DNA of 64,000 nt from Cupriavidus basilensis (GTDB taxonomy: Bacteria; Pseudomonadota; Gammaproteobacteria; Burkholderiales; Burkholderiaceae): assembly GCF_000876015.1 (NCBI RefSeq), contig NZ_BBQM01000004.1, positions 186,001 to 250,000 on the forward strand, in the 5' to 3' direction. Shown one piece after another: positions 53,256-63,478 of the stretch; the first letter of the stretch is position 1; each line of letters begins with the position of its first letter. A program made the position numbers and the translations under genes. The notes beneath the pieces are model-generated. The model was not told where the DNA came from. It saw nothing but the letters and a program-made list of their open reading frames with translations, and searched no databases.

Positions 53256-55421
53256 ATGGGTTTCAAGAACATCAGCCTGGGTCGCCGGGCGCCGGTGGCC
53301 GCTGCCGCCGAGGTGGCGGTGAACGCGGCGGCGCCGGCGGACAGGAGCACCCCGGCCGAGCGCATCGCCGACAGGCTGGCCCGCATCCCGTTCGCCGGCC
53401 AGCAGCGCGCGCTGACCGGCGGCGTGGTGCTGTCGCTGGTGGCGCTGCTGGCGTCGGTGTACGCGGACAACCGCGAGGCCAACAACGGCGCGGCGCAGAT
53501 CGAGATCGCCGGCGACATGCTGATGCACTCCCAGCGCCTGGCCAAGGCGGTGCCGGTGGCGCTGCTGGGCAATGCGCAGGGCTTCACGCAGCTGCGCCAG
53601 TCCAAGGCCGAGCTGGCCGGCGACTTGCAGTCGCTGCAGAACGGCAGCGATGAAAAGCACGTGCGCGCCACCGGCGGCGCGGCCGCGCCGCTGCTGGAGA
53701 AGGCCATCGAATCGTGGCGCCGCACCGAGAAGAGCGCGGGCGACGTGCTGGCCCAGCAGCCGACCCTGACCACCATCGGCCAGACGCTGCAGATCTTCAA
53801 CGCCTCCAACCCGGAACTGCTGGAAAGCGCCGAGCAGGTGGCGGCGATCAAGCTGCAGGGCGGCGCCAACGCGCGCGAGGTGGCCGCCTCCGCACAGCTG
53901 GTGATGCTGACGCAGCGCCTGGGCAAGAACCTCAACGAGTTCCTGGCCGGCGAAGGCGTCAACCCGGAAACCGCGTTCCTGCTGGGCAAGGACACCAACA
54001 CCTTCCGCGAGACGCTGGACGGCCTGCTCAACGGCAGCGAGGCGCTGCGCCTGGCGGCCACCGGCGACGCCGAGACGCGCACCTACCTGCAGCAGCTCTC
54101 GCAGCGTTTCGACGCCGTGCAGAAGACCACGCAGACCATCCTGCAGAACCTGCCCGGCCTGATCGCCGCCAAGCGCGCCCAGCAGCAGATCTTCAACGAC
54201 AACGAGGCGCTGCGCGGCGAGCTGTCGCAACTGCAGTCGGCCTACGCCGAAGGCGCGCGCGTGCGTCCGCTGACGCTGGGCGCGACCATCGTCTCGGCGG
54301 TGCTGACGCTGCTGTTCCTGGCCGGGCTGGCGGCGCTCTACCTGCGCGATTCGCGCGCCCGCGCCAGCGAGGCGGAAGCCCGCGAGCACGAAGCCGAGGC
54401 GCGCCGCCTCGAGGAAAAGCGCAACAACGACGCCACCCAGAAGGCCATTCTGCAGTTGATGAACGAGCTGCAGGACATCGCCGACGGCGACCTGACCAGG
54501 CAGGCCACCGTGACCGAGGACATCACCGGCGCCATCGCCGACTCGGTGAACTACACCGTGGAAGAACTGCGCGAGCTGGTCGGCCGGGTGCAGCAGACCG
54601 CGGGCGAGGTGACGCAGGCCTCGGGCCAGGTGCAGGACACCTCGACCCAGCTGGTGGCCGCCTCCGAGGAACAGTCGCGCCAGATCCGCCAGACCGGCGA
54701 GTCGGTGGTGGAGATGGCCGACCGCATCACCCAGGTGTCGCGCGGCGCGGCCGAGTCGGCCAACGTGGCGCGCGCCTCGCTGGCCGCCGCCGAGCAGGGC
54801 CAGCACGCGGTGCAGAACGCCATCGCCGGCATGAACGACATCCGCGAGCAGATCCAGGACACCTCCAAGCGGATCAAGCGCCTGGGCGAGTCGTCGCAGG
54901 AGATCGGCGAGATCGTCGAGCTGATTTCCGACATTACCGAGCAGACCAACGTGCTGGCGCTCAACGCCGCCATCCAGGCCGCCTCGGCCGGCGAGGCCGG
55001 GCGCGGCTTCTCGGTGGTGGCCGAGGAAGTGCAGCGCCTGGCCGAACGCTCGGGCGAGGCGACCAAGCAGATCGGCGCGCTGATCCGCACCATCCAGACC
55101 GACACGCAGGACGCGGTGCACGCGATGGAGCGCAGCACGCAGGGCGTGGTCGAAGGCGCCAAGCTGTCCGACAACGCCGGCGCCGCGCTGGTGGAGATCG
55201 GCCGCGTGTCGCGCCAGCTCGCCGAGCTGATCGAGCAGATTTCGCAGACCACCTCGCACGAAGCGGGGCTCGCCACCGCGGTGGCGCGCAATATCGAAGG
55301 GATCCTGCAGGTGACCGAACAGACCTCGTCCGGCACGCGCCAGACCGCGCTGTCGGTGCGCCAGCTCACCCTGCTGACCGAGGAACTGCGTAACTCCGTG
55401 CTGCGATTCAAGATCGCCTGA
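53256..55421 (+). CDS. pilJ: Methyl-accepting chemoreceptor PilJ
   Basis: The 721-residue receptor of the Pil-Chp system has two membrane helices, about residues 48-68 (LTGGVVLSLVALLASVYAD) and 333-356 (ATIVSAVLTLLFLAGLAALY), enclosing a large periplasmic domain with paired PilJ-type helical repeats (MLMHSQRLAKAVPVALLGNA, QLVMLTQRLGKNLNEFLAGE). A HAMP-like linker and the signalling domain follow, with the conserved tip EQTNVLALNAAIQAASAGEA. It senses pilin or surface contact in Pseudomonas; here that is inferred. Confidence 0.93.
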   Translation: MGFKNISLGRRAPVAAAAEVAVNAAAPADRSTPAERIADRLARIPFAGQQRALTGGVVLSLVALLASVYADNREANNGAAQIEIAGDMLMHSQRLAKAVPVALLGNAQGFTQLRQSKAELAGDLQSLQNGSDEKHVRATGGAAAPLLEKAIESWRRTEKSAGDVLAQQPTLTTIGQTLQIFNASNPELLESAEQVAAIKLQGGANAREVAASAQLVMLTQRLGKNLNEFLAGEGVNPETAFLLGKDTNTFRETLDGLLNGSEALRLAATGDAETRTYLQQLSQRFDAVQKTTQTILQNLPGLIAAKRAQQQIFNDNEALRGELSQLQSAYAEGARVRPLTLGATIVSAVLTLLFLAGLAALYLRDSRARASEAEAREHEAEARRLEEKRNNDATQKAILQLMNELQDIADGDLTRQATVTEDITGAIADSVNYTVEELRELVGRVQQTAGEVTQASGQVQDTSTQLVAASEEQSRQIRQTGESVVEMADRITQVSRGAAESANVARASLAAAEQGQHAVQNAIAGMNDIREQIQDTSKRIKRLGESSQEIGEIVELISDITEQTNVLALNAAIQAASAGEAGRGFSVVAEEVQRLAERSGEATKQIGALIRTIQTDTQDAVHAMERSTQGVVEGAKLSDNAGAALVEIGRVSRQLAELIEQISQTTSHEAGLATAVARNIEGILQVTEQTSSGTRQTALSVRQLTLLTEELRNSVLRFKIA

Positions 55422-55492
55422 CGGGTTACGCGAGCCACGGCCGCCGCGCGCCACGGACCGGCGCCACCGCATTGGACGCATTGGATGCAGTC

Positions 55493-58400
55493 ATGTCATT
55501 GAATTTCCCCGCCTCGCACGAGCCCGCCGGCGCCGGTCCGGCCGCGCCGGACGTGCCGGCACCGGCGGCCCAGCGCGCCGCCGGCACCACGCACGCCGCC
55601 GAAGCCGCCGGCAGCCCGGTGTCGCGCGACCTTTCCATGCTGGCATGGCTGGCGCCGAGCCTGCGCGCGGCGCTCGACGATGCCGCCGCCGAACTGGGCC
55701 ACTACGTCGATGAGGTGCAGCAGGCGCCCGAGGCGCTCGGCGCGCGCGACACCACCTCGCTGCGCCTGGCCGGCCAGCACCTGCACCAGGCCGCCGGCGC
55801 CGTGCACATCGTCGGCCTGCGCGGCGTGGACCCGTACTGCCAGGTGCTGCGCCGCCTGCTCGACGCCATCGACGCCGGCACCGTGCCGGCCGACGCGCAG
55901 ACGCTGGGCGTGTTCCGCCTCGGCGTGCAGGCGCTGGCCGAGTACGTCGACGACCTGATGGCCGGCGACGACGAAGACCCGGTGCGCCTGTTCCGCTCCT
56001 ATGCCGACGTGCTCGGCCGCCTCGGCGAAGACCGCGTGCATCCGGCCGACCTGTGGGTCGACGAGCTGCAGATGCTGCCCGGCATCCTGCTGCCCATGCG
56101 CATGGCCGCCTCGGTCACGCGCGCGCGCCAGCGCTTCGAGGCCGCGCTGCTCAAGGCGCTGCGCCTGCCGGTGCCGTGCCACGACGGGAGCCTGCTGCGC
56201 GAGGCCTACCTGCCGCTGGAGTCCGCGCTCGAAGACGTGCGCGCCAGCGAGCAGGAGTTGCGCCGCGCCACCGACCACCCCGACCGCGGCGTGTGGCACG
56301 TGCTGGCGCTGGTGTTCGGCGCGCTGGCCCACGGCCTGCTGCCCTCCGACCTGCTCGCCAAGCGCCTGGCGGCGCGGGCCCACCTGCTGCTGCGGCAGTA
56401 CCTGCAAGGCCAGGTGCGCGTGCCGCAGGCGCTGCTCAACGACGCCGTCTACCTGCTGGTCACGACCACCGGCGCCGGCGCGGCCGCGTCCGCCGGCGAG
56501 GCCGAAAGCCAGCCGGTGCTGGCGCTGCGTTCGGCCATCCGCGAATGCCTGCAGGCGTTCCGCATCGACGCCGCGCACGGCGTGGCGCGCGCCGATTTCC
56601 GCGTGCGCTACTACGGCTGGCTCGACCCGATCGACACGCGCAACCTGCAGCAGGCCGCCGCCGCGCTCGAGCGCGCCGCCGCCGACCCGCAGCATGGCGA
56701 CTGGCAGGGCGCGCTCGCGGCGCTGGCCGAAGCCGCGCAGCCGCTGGCCCAGCCCGCCTTGCTGCGCTGCCTGGACGCCGCCGCGCAGCCCGCCGTGCTG
56801 GCCGGCGGTGCGCGGCGGGAGGGCGTGCAGCAGGAAGGCGCCGAAGGCGAGGACATCGGCATCGGCGCCGTCGCGCTGTTCCTCGGCCGCGCGCTGGCGC
56901 TGCCGTGGCGCGTGCATGGCAACACCGGCCACGCCGCGGCCGCCGGTTTCGCGCAGCGCTGCGACGAACTGGCCGCCTACCTGGGCGAGCGCCAGCGGGG
57001 CAACGCCGCGGCGCCCGCGCCGCGCTGGCTGGCGCAGATGGTGGAGCAGGCGCGCGCGCAGCGCCTGCGCGAGGCCGCCGTGGCGCAGCTGCGCGGCCAT
57101 CTCGACAGCGGCGAATCCTGGCTCGACGCGTACGACCGCGACGCGGCCCGCCCCGAATCCGGCGCCCACCTGCGCGATGCGCAGCGCGCGTTCGTCGCGC
57201 TGGGCGCCACGCTGGAACAATTGCAGGACGCCGGCGCGCTGCCGGAGACGCTGCGCGCCGAGGCGCTCACCGTGGCCGCGGCGCTGCAGCGCGTGGCGCA
57301 GTCGCTCGGCCTGCTGGCCGGCGCGCGCGCCACGCCGGATGCTGTGCCGGACGCCGCCGCCGAGCGCGCCGGCTGGCTGGCCGCGATCGCCGGCGAGCTC
57401 GGCGCGGTGCATGCGTTCATCGACGCGCTCGCGTTCGGCCGCCGCGCCGCCGCCGACGCGCCGGATGGCGCGGAATACGATGCGGCCGGCCACGCCGCGG
57501 CGGAAGGCGGCGCGGTGTCCCACGCGGCCCTGCTCGCCAACGCGCGCGCGGCCGCCAGCGAGGTGGTGCGCCACCCGGCCGCCGCCGACGCGCCCGAGGT
57601 CAAGGCGCTGCGCGCCGCGCTGCAGGCGCTCAACGAGCAGGCGGCCATCGACGACGACGCCGGCCTGCGGCGCCAGGCCGACGAAGCCACCACCCAGCTC
57701 AATGCCTGGCTGGCCGGCTCGCAGGGCGCGGCCGAGCGCCTGGTGGTGGCGCTGGCGGACGCGCTGCCGGCCAATGTGGCGAGCGCGCCCGCCGCCGCGC
57801 CGGCGCCGCCGGCTGCCGCGGACAGCGCCGCCATCGATGCCGAGCTGCTCGACATCTTCCTCACCGAGGCCGACGAAGTGCTGGGCGAGGTCGCCAGCGA
57901 CCTGCGCGCCGGCCTTGCTGCGCTCGGCGACGCCGATACCGTCAGCCGCCTGCGGCGCGCCTTCCATACGCTCAAGGGATCGAGCCGCATGGTCGGGCTG
58001 CACCGCTACGGCGAGGCGGCCTGGGCCATCGAACAGGTGATGAACCTGTGGATCGCCGAGGCGCGCGGGCCGTCGCAGGCGGTGGTCGACCTGCTGCTGC
58101 GCGCGCACGGCGAGCTGGCCGCGTGGGTGACGGCGCTGCAGGTCGATCCGCTGGCCACGCACGACACCGCCGGCCTGCTGGCCGCGGCGCAGGCGGTGCG
58201 TGCCGGCGAGGAGGCTGCCGCTGCTGCTGCCGATGTCGCCGCCGCCGCGCCGGTGGAAGACCCGGCCGCGTTCGCGGCGCCGGCCTTCGAGGACGGGCTC
58301 GCGCTGCTCGACGCGGACGGCCAGCCGGGCGGCGAGAGCGGCGTGGCCGCCGGACTCGCGGGCGAACTCATGGCCGAATTCGTTCCGGGGTCCGAATTTG

Positions 58401-61400
58401 GGACCGGAAATGGGGTCGAAGCCGGGACCGAAACCGGGACCGAAACCGGGACCGAAACCGGGACCGAAACCGGGACCGAAACCGGGACCGGACCGGCAGC
58501 GCAACCCGCCGACCAGGCAACCGGCCTGACCGCCGACGACGAAGCCGCGGCCGACGCCAAGGTCATCCCGTTCCGCTTCGCCAGCACGCCCGCCGAGCAG
58601 AACGACCATTTCAAGGTGATCGGCCCGGTCCGCATCAGCCTGCCGCTCTACAACGTCTACCTGCAGGAAGCCGACGATCTGGTGCGCCAGTTCGCCACCG
58701 ACGTCTCCGAATGGCGCCACGAAGGGCGCCCGTGCCCGAGCGAGCTGGCGCTGCGCGTCGCGCATACGCTGCAGGGCAGCGCCTCCACCGTGGGCCTGGA
58801 GCCGGTGCGCGCGATCGCCGAGGCGCTCGAGCGCCTGATGCTGCAACTGGGCACGCATCCGGTGGCCATGCACCCCGGCGATTTCCGCCTGCTCGAACAG
58901 GCGGTCGAGCGCGTGCGCGGCATGCTGCACCAGTTCGCCGCCGGCATCTGGCCGGATGCCGACGACGCGCTGTGCCGCAGCCTGGCCGAGCTGGGCGAGC
59001 GCGCCATGGTGCGCCCGCGCCTGGCCGTGCCGGAATCGGCCGGCATGGCGCCGGAGGCGGAAGGCGCGCCGGTCGCGCTGCTGTTCGGCAAGCCATCGTC
59101 GCCATCATCACCGTCGTTTGCCGAGGCGCAGGACGGCGCGGCCGGGTTTGCCGCGGCCATCCCGCTCGTGCCCGAACCCGCTTCCGCGCACGCGACGGCG
59201 CCGCTGGCCGAGGCGGCCAACGAAAGCATCGCGCCGGACGGCGAGGCGCCGCTCGACCCCGCGCTGGTCGAGATCTTCCTCGAGGAAGCCCACGGCAGCC
59301 TGCCCGAGCTCGGCCGGCTGCTGCGCGGCTGGGAAGCCACCGCCGGCGACGGCCAGGATGCCCGCCACGCCGGCCTGATCCTGCGCGCCCTGCATACGCT
59401 CAAGGGCAGCGCGCGCATGGCCGGCGCGATGGCGCTGGGCCAGGCCGCGCACGAGATGGAGACGCTGCTCGACGCCGCCGTGCGCGGCGGGCGCGTCGAC
59501 GCCGCGCTGTTCGCGCGCCTGTATGCCTGGTACGACCGCATCCTCGCGCATGGCGAGGCGCTGCAGGGCGGCCGCCTGCTGGCGGTGGACGACCCCGAGC
59601 TGATCAATGCCGGCGACGCGCAGGTTGGCGAGCCGGAAAGCGGCGTGGCGGCCGAGGTGCGGTCCGATGTGCAGTCCGATATGCGGACCGAAGCGCCGGC
59701 CCTGCCGCAGCTGCCGCAGGCCGGAGCGAGGCCGCTGCCGCCGGGCGCGGTGGGCGTGGGCATGCTGCAGCCCGCCACCGTGCCGGTGCCGGCCGAGACC
59801 GGCGAGCGCCTGCGCGCGCTGGTGCGCGTGCAGGCCCGCACGCTCGACACCCTCATCACCGACGCCGGCGAAGTCGGCGCCACGCGCGCGCGGCTGGAAA
59901 GCGAGCTCGACGCGCTGCGCAGCTATCTCGGCGAACTCAACGACAACGTGGCGCGCCTGCGCGGCCAGTTGCGCGAGATCGAGATCCAGGCCGAGTCGCA
60001 GATGGCGTCGCGCATCGCCGACGCCCAGCATTCGCAGGACTTCGATCCGCTCGAATTCGACCGCTTCACGCGCTTCCAGGAACTGACCCGCATGATGGCC
60101 GAGTCGGTCAACGACGTGGCCACGGTCGAGCAGAACCTGCAGCGCGGCTTCGACCGCGCCACCGGCGACCTCGACGCGCAGGCCCGCCTCACGCGCGGCC
60201 TGCAGCGCAGCCTGATGCAGGCGCGCATGGTGCAGTTCGACGCGCTGGCCGAGCGGCTCTACCGCGTGGCGCGCCAGGCCGCCAGCGAGACCGGCAAGGA
60301 AGTGCGGCTGCTCATCAAGGGCGGCACGGTGGAAGTCGACCGCTCGGTGCTGGACCGCATGGCCGGCCCGATCGAGCACCTGATCCGCAACGCGGTGGTG
60401 CACGGCATCGAGCCGGCCGAGGTCCGCCGCGCGGCGGGCAAGCCGGCCGCCGGCGCGCTCACGCTCGAGGTGCAACAGGAAGGCAACGAGGTGGTGCTGC
60501 ATTTCGTCGACGACGGCGGCGGCCTGGACCTGGCGCGCATCCACGCGCGCGCCATCGAGCGCGAGCTGCTCTCGGCCGACGACGACGCCGGCGAGGCGCG
60601 CCTGACCGAGCTGATCTTCGCGCCCGGCTTCAGCACCGCCGAGTCGGTGTCCGAACTGGCCGGGCGCGGCGTCGGCATGGACGTGGTGCGCGCCGAGACC
60701 GTGGCGCTGGGCGGGCGCATCGCGCTGGCCACGCAGGCCGGGCAGGGCACCCGCTTCACCGTGCACCTGCCGCTGACCACCGCCATCACGCAGGTGCTGC
60801 TGGTCACGCTGGGCGGGCGCCAGTTCGCCATCCCCAGCGGCATGATCGACCAGGTCCAGCAACTGCGCTCGCAAGGCCTGCTCGAAGCCTACAACCGCGG
60901 CCGGCTCGACGCCGCCGGCGGCGAGGTGCCGTTCTACTACTTCGGCACGCTGCTGGAGGAAACGCCGGCCATCGCCGCGGGCCGCAAGTACTCGCCCGTG
61001 GTGGTGGTGCGCAGCGGCGCCGAACGCATCGCCGTGCACGTGGACGAAGTGATCGGCAACCGCGAAGTGGTGGTCAAGCACATCGGCCCCCACCTGGCGC
61101 GCCTCGAAGGCATCGCCGGCGCCACCACGCTCGGCGACGGCGAGATCGTGCTGATCTACAACCCGGTGGTGCTGGCGCAGCGCTTCGTGCGCGAGCGCGG
61201 CGAGCCGCCGCGCCTGCCGCTGCCGGGCCTGGAGCAGGCCGCGCAGCAGCCCGCGCTGGGCGCGGTGGCCGAACTGGGCCACGGCGGCGCCGCGCCGGTG
61301 GCTGGCCTGGGCACGCAGCCGACCATCATGGTGGTGGACGACTCGCTCACCGTGCGCAAGGTCTCGCACCGCCTGCTGACCCGCGCCGGCTACCAGGTGG

Positions 61401-61738
61401 TGCTGGCGCGCGACGGCGTGGACGCGCTGCGGCAACTGCAGGACGTGATGCCCGACGCCATGCTGGTCGACATCGAGATGCCGCACATGGATGGCTTCGA
61501 CCTGACCCGCAACGTGCGCGGCGACAGCCGCACCGCCCACATGCCGCTGGTGATGATCACCTCGCGCACGGCGGAAAAACACCGCCGCTACGCCGCCGAG
61601 ATCGGCGTCAACGTGTATCTGGGCAAGCCGTACAACGAGGATGAACTGCTGACCACGCTGCACCATCTGCTGGGCGAACGCGCCGCGGGCACCGCGGGCT
61701 CGGTGGCGCAGATGCTGGGAGACGATGCGGGGAATTGA
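55493..61738 (+). CDS. pilL: Hybrid chemosensory histidine kinase PilL/ChpA
   Basis: This is a 2081-residue CheA-like kinase. Histidine phosphotransfer motifs lie at His98 (LHQAAGAVHIVGL, degenerate), His825 (HTLKGSSRMVG), His1091 (HTLQGSASTVG) and His1301 (HTLKGSARMAG). A CheA-type dimerization and ATPase domain covers about residues 1440-1755, with IEHLIRNAVVHGIEP and DDGGGLD. A CheW domain starts near 1763, and a receiver spans 1943-2065 with phospho-Asp 1993 (LVDIEMPHMDGFD). Residues 978-999 are a GTET repeat. The ATG at 55493 was preferred to a TTG at 55472. It phosphorylates PilG and PilH. Confidence 0.93.
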   Translation: MSLNFPASHEPAGAGPAAPDVPAPAAQRAAGTTHAAEAAGSPVSRDLSMLAWLAPSLRAALDDAAAELGHYVDEVQQAPEALGARDTTSLRLAGQHLHQAAGAVHIVGLRGVDPYCQVLRRLLDAIDAGTVPADAQTLGVFRLGVQALAEYVDDLMAGDDEDPVRLFRSYADVLGRLGEDRVHPADLWVDELQMLPGILLPMRMAASVTRARQRFEAALLKALRLPVPCHDGSLLREAYLPLESALEDVRASEQELRRATDHPDRGVWHVLALVFGALAHGLLPSDLLAKRLAARAHLLLRQYLQGQVRVPQALLNDAVYLLVTTTGAGAAASAGEAESQPVLALRSAIRECLQAFRIDAAHGVARADFRVRYYGWLDPIDTRNLQQAAAALERAAADPQHGDWQGALAALAEAAQPLAQPALLRCLDAAAQPAVLAGGARREGVQQEGAEGEDIGIGAVALFLGRALALPWRVHGNTGHAAAAGFAQRCDELAAYLGERQRGNAAAPAPRWLAQMVEQARAQRLREAAVAQLRGHLDSGESWLDAYDRDAARPESGAHLRDAQRAFVALGATLEQLQDAGALPETLRAEALTVAAALQRVAQSLGLLAGARATPDAVPDAAAERAGWLAAIAGELGAVHAFIDALAFGRRAAADAPDGAEYDAAGHAAAEGGAVSHAALLANARAAASEVVRHPAAADAPEVKALRAALQALNEQAAIDDDAGLRRQADEATTQLNAWLAGSQGAAERLVVALADALPANVASAPAAAPAPPAAADSAAIDAELLDIFLTEADEVLGEVASDLRAGLAALGDADTVSRLRRAFHTLKGSSRMVGLHRYGEAAWAIEQVMNLWIAEARGPSQAVVDLLLRAHGELAAWVTALQVDPLATHDTAGLLAAAQAVRAGEEAAAAAADVAAAAPVEDPAAFAAPAFEDGLALLDADGQPGGESGVAAGLAGELMAEFVPGSEFGTGNGVEAGTETGTETGTETGTETGTETGTGPAAQPADQATGLTADDEAAADAKVIPFRFASTPAEQNDHFKVIGPVRISLPLYNVYLQEADDLVRQFATDVSEWRHEGRPCPSELALRVAHTLQGSASTVGLEPVRAIAEALERLMLQLGTHPVAMHPGDFRLLEQAVERVRGMLHQFAAGIWPDADDALCRSLAELGERAMVRPRLAVPESAGMAPEAEGAPVALLFGKPSSPSSPSFAEAQDGAAGFAAAIPLVPEPASAHATAPLAEAANESIAPDGEAPLDPALVEIFLEEAHGSLPELGRLLRGWEATAGDGQDARHAGLILRALHTLKGSARMAGAMALGQAAHEMETLLDAAVRGGRVDAALFARLYAWYDRILAHGEALQGGRLLAVDDPELINAGDAQVGEPESGVAAEVRSDVQSDMRTEAPALPQLPQAGARPLPPGAVGVGMLQPATVPVPAETGERLRALVRVQARTLDTLITDAGEVGATRARLESELDALRSYLGELNDNVARLRGQLREIEIQAESQMASRIADAQHSQDFDPLEFDRFTRFQELTRMMAESVNDVATVEQNLQRGFDRATGDLDAQARLTRGLQRSLMQARMVQFDALAERLYRVARQAASETGKEVRLLIKGGTVEVDRSVLDRMAGPIEHLIRNAVVHGIEPAEVRRAAGKPAAGALTLEVQQEGNEVVLHFVDDGGGLDLARIHARAIERELLSADDDAGEARLTELIFAPGFSTAESVSELAGRGVGMDVVRAETVALGGRIALATQAGQGTRFTVHLPLTTAITQVLLVTLGGRQFAIPSGMIDQVQQLRSQGLLEAYNRGRLDAAGGEVPFYYFGTLLEETPAIAAGRKYSPVVVVRSGAERIAVHVDEVIGNREVVVKHIGPHLARLEGIAGATTLGDGEIVLIYNPVVLAQRFVRERGEPPRLPLPGLEQAAQQPALGAVAELGHGGAAPVAGLGTQPTIMVVDDSLTVRKVSHRLLTRAGYQVVLARDGVDALRQLQDVMPDAMLVDIEMPHMDGFDLTRNVRGDSRTAHMPLVMITSRTAEKHRRYAAEIGVNVYLGKPYNEDELLTTLHHLLGERAAGTAGSVAQMLGDDAGN
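58424..58490 (+). repeat. 12-bp tandem repeat in pilL
   Basis: GGGACCGAAACC is repeated five times exactly (58424-58483) with a partial sixth, encoding Gly-Thr-Glu-Thr units. Degenerate related copies extend upstream to about 58386. It lies in the linker between the His825 and His1091 phosphotransfer domains, and length changes by whole units would keep the frame. Confidence 0.9.
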
Positions 61739-61760
61739 GGCGGAGGCGGGCTAGCTCCGG

Positions 61761-61784
61761 CCCTCTCCCGCGAGCGGGAGAGGG
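61761..61784. terminator. Bidirectional hairpin between pilL and the MFS gene
   Basis: CCCTCTCCCGC and GCGGGAGAGGG are exact 11-base inverted copies two bases apart, located between convergent genes 22 bp after the pilL stop. There is no U-run, so it may be a REP-type intergenic repeat or a transcript-end hairpin rather than a classical terminator. Confidence 0.6.
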
Positions 61785-61835
61785 GAGCACACCGGCGGAA
61801 ACTGCATTCGCCGGCGGCCCGGTTTTTCCACTTGC

Positions 61836-63140
61836 CTACTTGTTCACCATCTTCGCCGGCACCGACAAGGTCAGCGCCGCGCCGGCCACCAGGCACGCGG
61901 CTAGCAGGTACATGCCCGAATCCGTGCTCTGCGTCAGGTCCTTGAGCCAGCCCACCGCGTAGGGGCTGATGAAGCCGGCCAGGTTGCCCAGCGAATTGAT
62001 CAGCGCGATGCCGGCGGCCGCGCCGGTGCCGGCGAGGAACGCCGTGGGCAGGCTCCAGAACAGCGGCAGCGTGGTCAGGATGCCGATGGTGCCGAGCGTG
62101 AGCCCGAACAGCGCCAGCGCGGTGTTGCCGTGCCAGTGCACCGACAGCAGCAGCCCCGCCGCGCCCACCAGCGCGGGGATGGCGATGTGCCAGCGGCGCT
62201 CGCGGTTGCGGTCGGCGCTGTAGGCCACCAGGATCATGCCGATGACCGCGCAGCCGTAGGGGATGGCGGTGAGCAGGCCGATGTCGAGCGTGCTCTTGAC
62301 GCCGGTCTGCTTGATGATGGTCGGCAGCCAGAAGCTGACGCCGTACAGGCCCATCACGAACGAGAAGTAGATCGCGCTCATCAGCCACACGCGCGGGCTG
62401 GTCAGCACCTGCCTCACCGGCGCGTCTTCCTTGTGCATGTCCTCGCTGGCGATGTTGCGCTGGAGCAGCGCCTTCTCGTCCTCGCCGAGCCATTTGGCGT
62501 GGGCGATGCGGTCGTCCAGGTAGGCCAGCACGATCAGCCCCACCACCACCGACGGCACGCCTTCGATCAGGAACATCCACTGCCAGCCGGACCAGCCGTT
62601 GTGGCCGTCGAAGGACTGCATCACCCAGCCCGAGAGCGGGCCGCCGATCACGCCCGAGAGCGCGATGGCGGTCATGAAGAAGGTGGTGGTGCGCCCGCGC
62701 CGGTGCGCCGGGTACCAGTAGGTCAGGTAGAGGATGATGCCGGGGAAGAAGCCGGCCTCGGCGATGCCGAGCAGGAAGCGCAGCACGTAGAACATGGTCG
62801 GCGTGGTGACGAACATCATCGCCGCCGAGATCAGGCCCCAGGTGATCATGATGCGCGCGATCCAGATGCGCGCGCCCACCTTGTGCAGGATCACGTTGCT
62901 CGGCACCTCGAACAGGAAGTAGCCGATGAAGAAGATGCCCGCGCCCAGCCCGTAGATGGTCTCGCTGAACTTGAGGTCGCTGAGCATCTGCAGCTTGGCG
63001 AAGCCGACGTTGACGCGGTCCAGGTAGGCCACCACGTAGCACAGCAGCAGGAAGGGCACGAGGCGCCAGCTCACCTTGCGGTAGGTGGCGTCCTCGAAGG
63101 CGGTGCCGGAGGCACCGGGGTGTACTGCGGTCGTAGTCAT
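61836..63140 (-). CDS. MFS transporter, anion:cation symporter (phthalate permease-like) family
   Basis: The 434-residue permease of 12 helices has the ACS-family features: RLVPFLLLCYVVAYLDRVNV, VNVGFAKLQMLSDLKFSETI, and LFEVPSNVILHKVGARIWIA. Such permeases import organic anions such as tartrate, phthalate or sugar acids. I chose the ATG at 63140, preceded by AGGAGACAGC; the frame upstream reads through the next gene. The aldehyde dehydrogenase and small membrane protein upstream suggest uptake and oxidation of one compound, but which is unknown. Confidence 0.88.
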   Translation of the reverse strand: MTTTAVHPGASGTAFEDATYRKVSWRLVPFLLLCYVVAYLDRVNVGFAKLQMLSDLKFSETIYGLGAGIFFIGYFLFEVPSNVILHKVGARIWIARIMITWGLISAAMMFVTTPTMFYVLRFLLGIAEAGFFPGIILYLTYWYPAHRRGRTTTFFMTAIALSGVIGGPLSGWVMQSFDGHNGWSGWQWMFLIEGVPSVVVGLIVLAYLDDRIAHAKWLGEDEKALLQRNIASEDMHKEDAPVRQVLTSPRVWLMSAIYFSFVMGLYGVSFWLPTIIKQTGVKSTLDIGLLTAIPYGCAVIGMILVAYSADRNRERRWHIAIPALVGAAGLLLSVHWHGNTALALFGLTLGTIGILTTLPLFWSLPTAFLAGTGAAAGIALINSLGNLAGFISPYAVGWLKDLTQSTDSGMYLLAACLVAGAALTLSVPAKMVNK

Positions 63141-63235
63141 GCTGTCTCCTCTGGGATTTGCTCTCTCTGGTTGCACGATACCGCTGGATGTGGCGCCGCT
63201 CGGCGCGGCGCCGGGAAACTGTTCCGTGTCTTCTC

Positions 63236-63478
63236 CTAGTGGGCGAACGGGCCGCGCCCGCGCAGCGCGTTGGCCGTCATCATCAGCGCCAGCAGGAAGG
63301 GCAGCGCCACGTAGAGGCACCAGTGCACGCGGTCGCCCACGGCCTCGCCCCACTTGCGCTTGAAGACCTGCAGGCGCGGCATGCCGGAGGGATTGGTGGC
63401 GCGCTTGTTTCTGACGTGCCACGCCATCCAGAAAAAGAAGATGGCGAAGGCGACCGACAGGAAATTGATATTACCCAT
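63236..63478 (-). CDS. Small conserved-looking membrane protein of unknown function
   Basis: The 80-residue protein has two hydrophobic segments (INFLSVAFAIFFFWMAWHV and WCLYVALPFLLALMMTANA) separated by a basic loop. I do not recognise a family. Its ATG overlaps the end of the aldehyde dehydrogenase gene by 8 bp and it precedes the permease by 95 bp, so it is probably translated from the same mRNA. It may assist the permease; this is inference from position only. Confidence 0.65.
   Translation of the reverse strand: MGNINFLSVAFAIFFFWMAWHVRNKRATNPSGMPRLQVFKRKWGEAVGDRVHWCLYVALPFLLALMMTANALRGRGPFAH

Noticed and set aside
55496..58930. 1144-codon minus-strand frame in pilL
   Set aside because: It is a shadow of the multi-domain kinase on the plus strand; its FGPG repeats are only the complement of the 12-bp tandem repeat.
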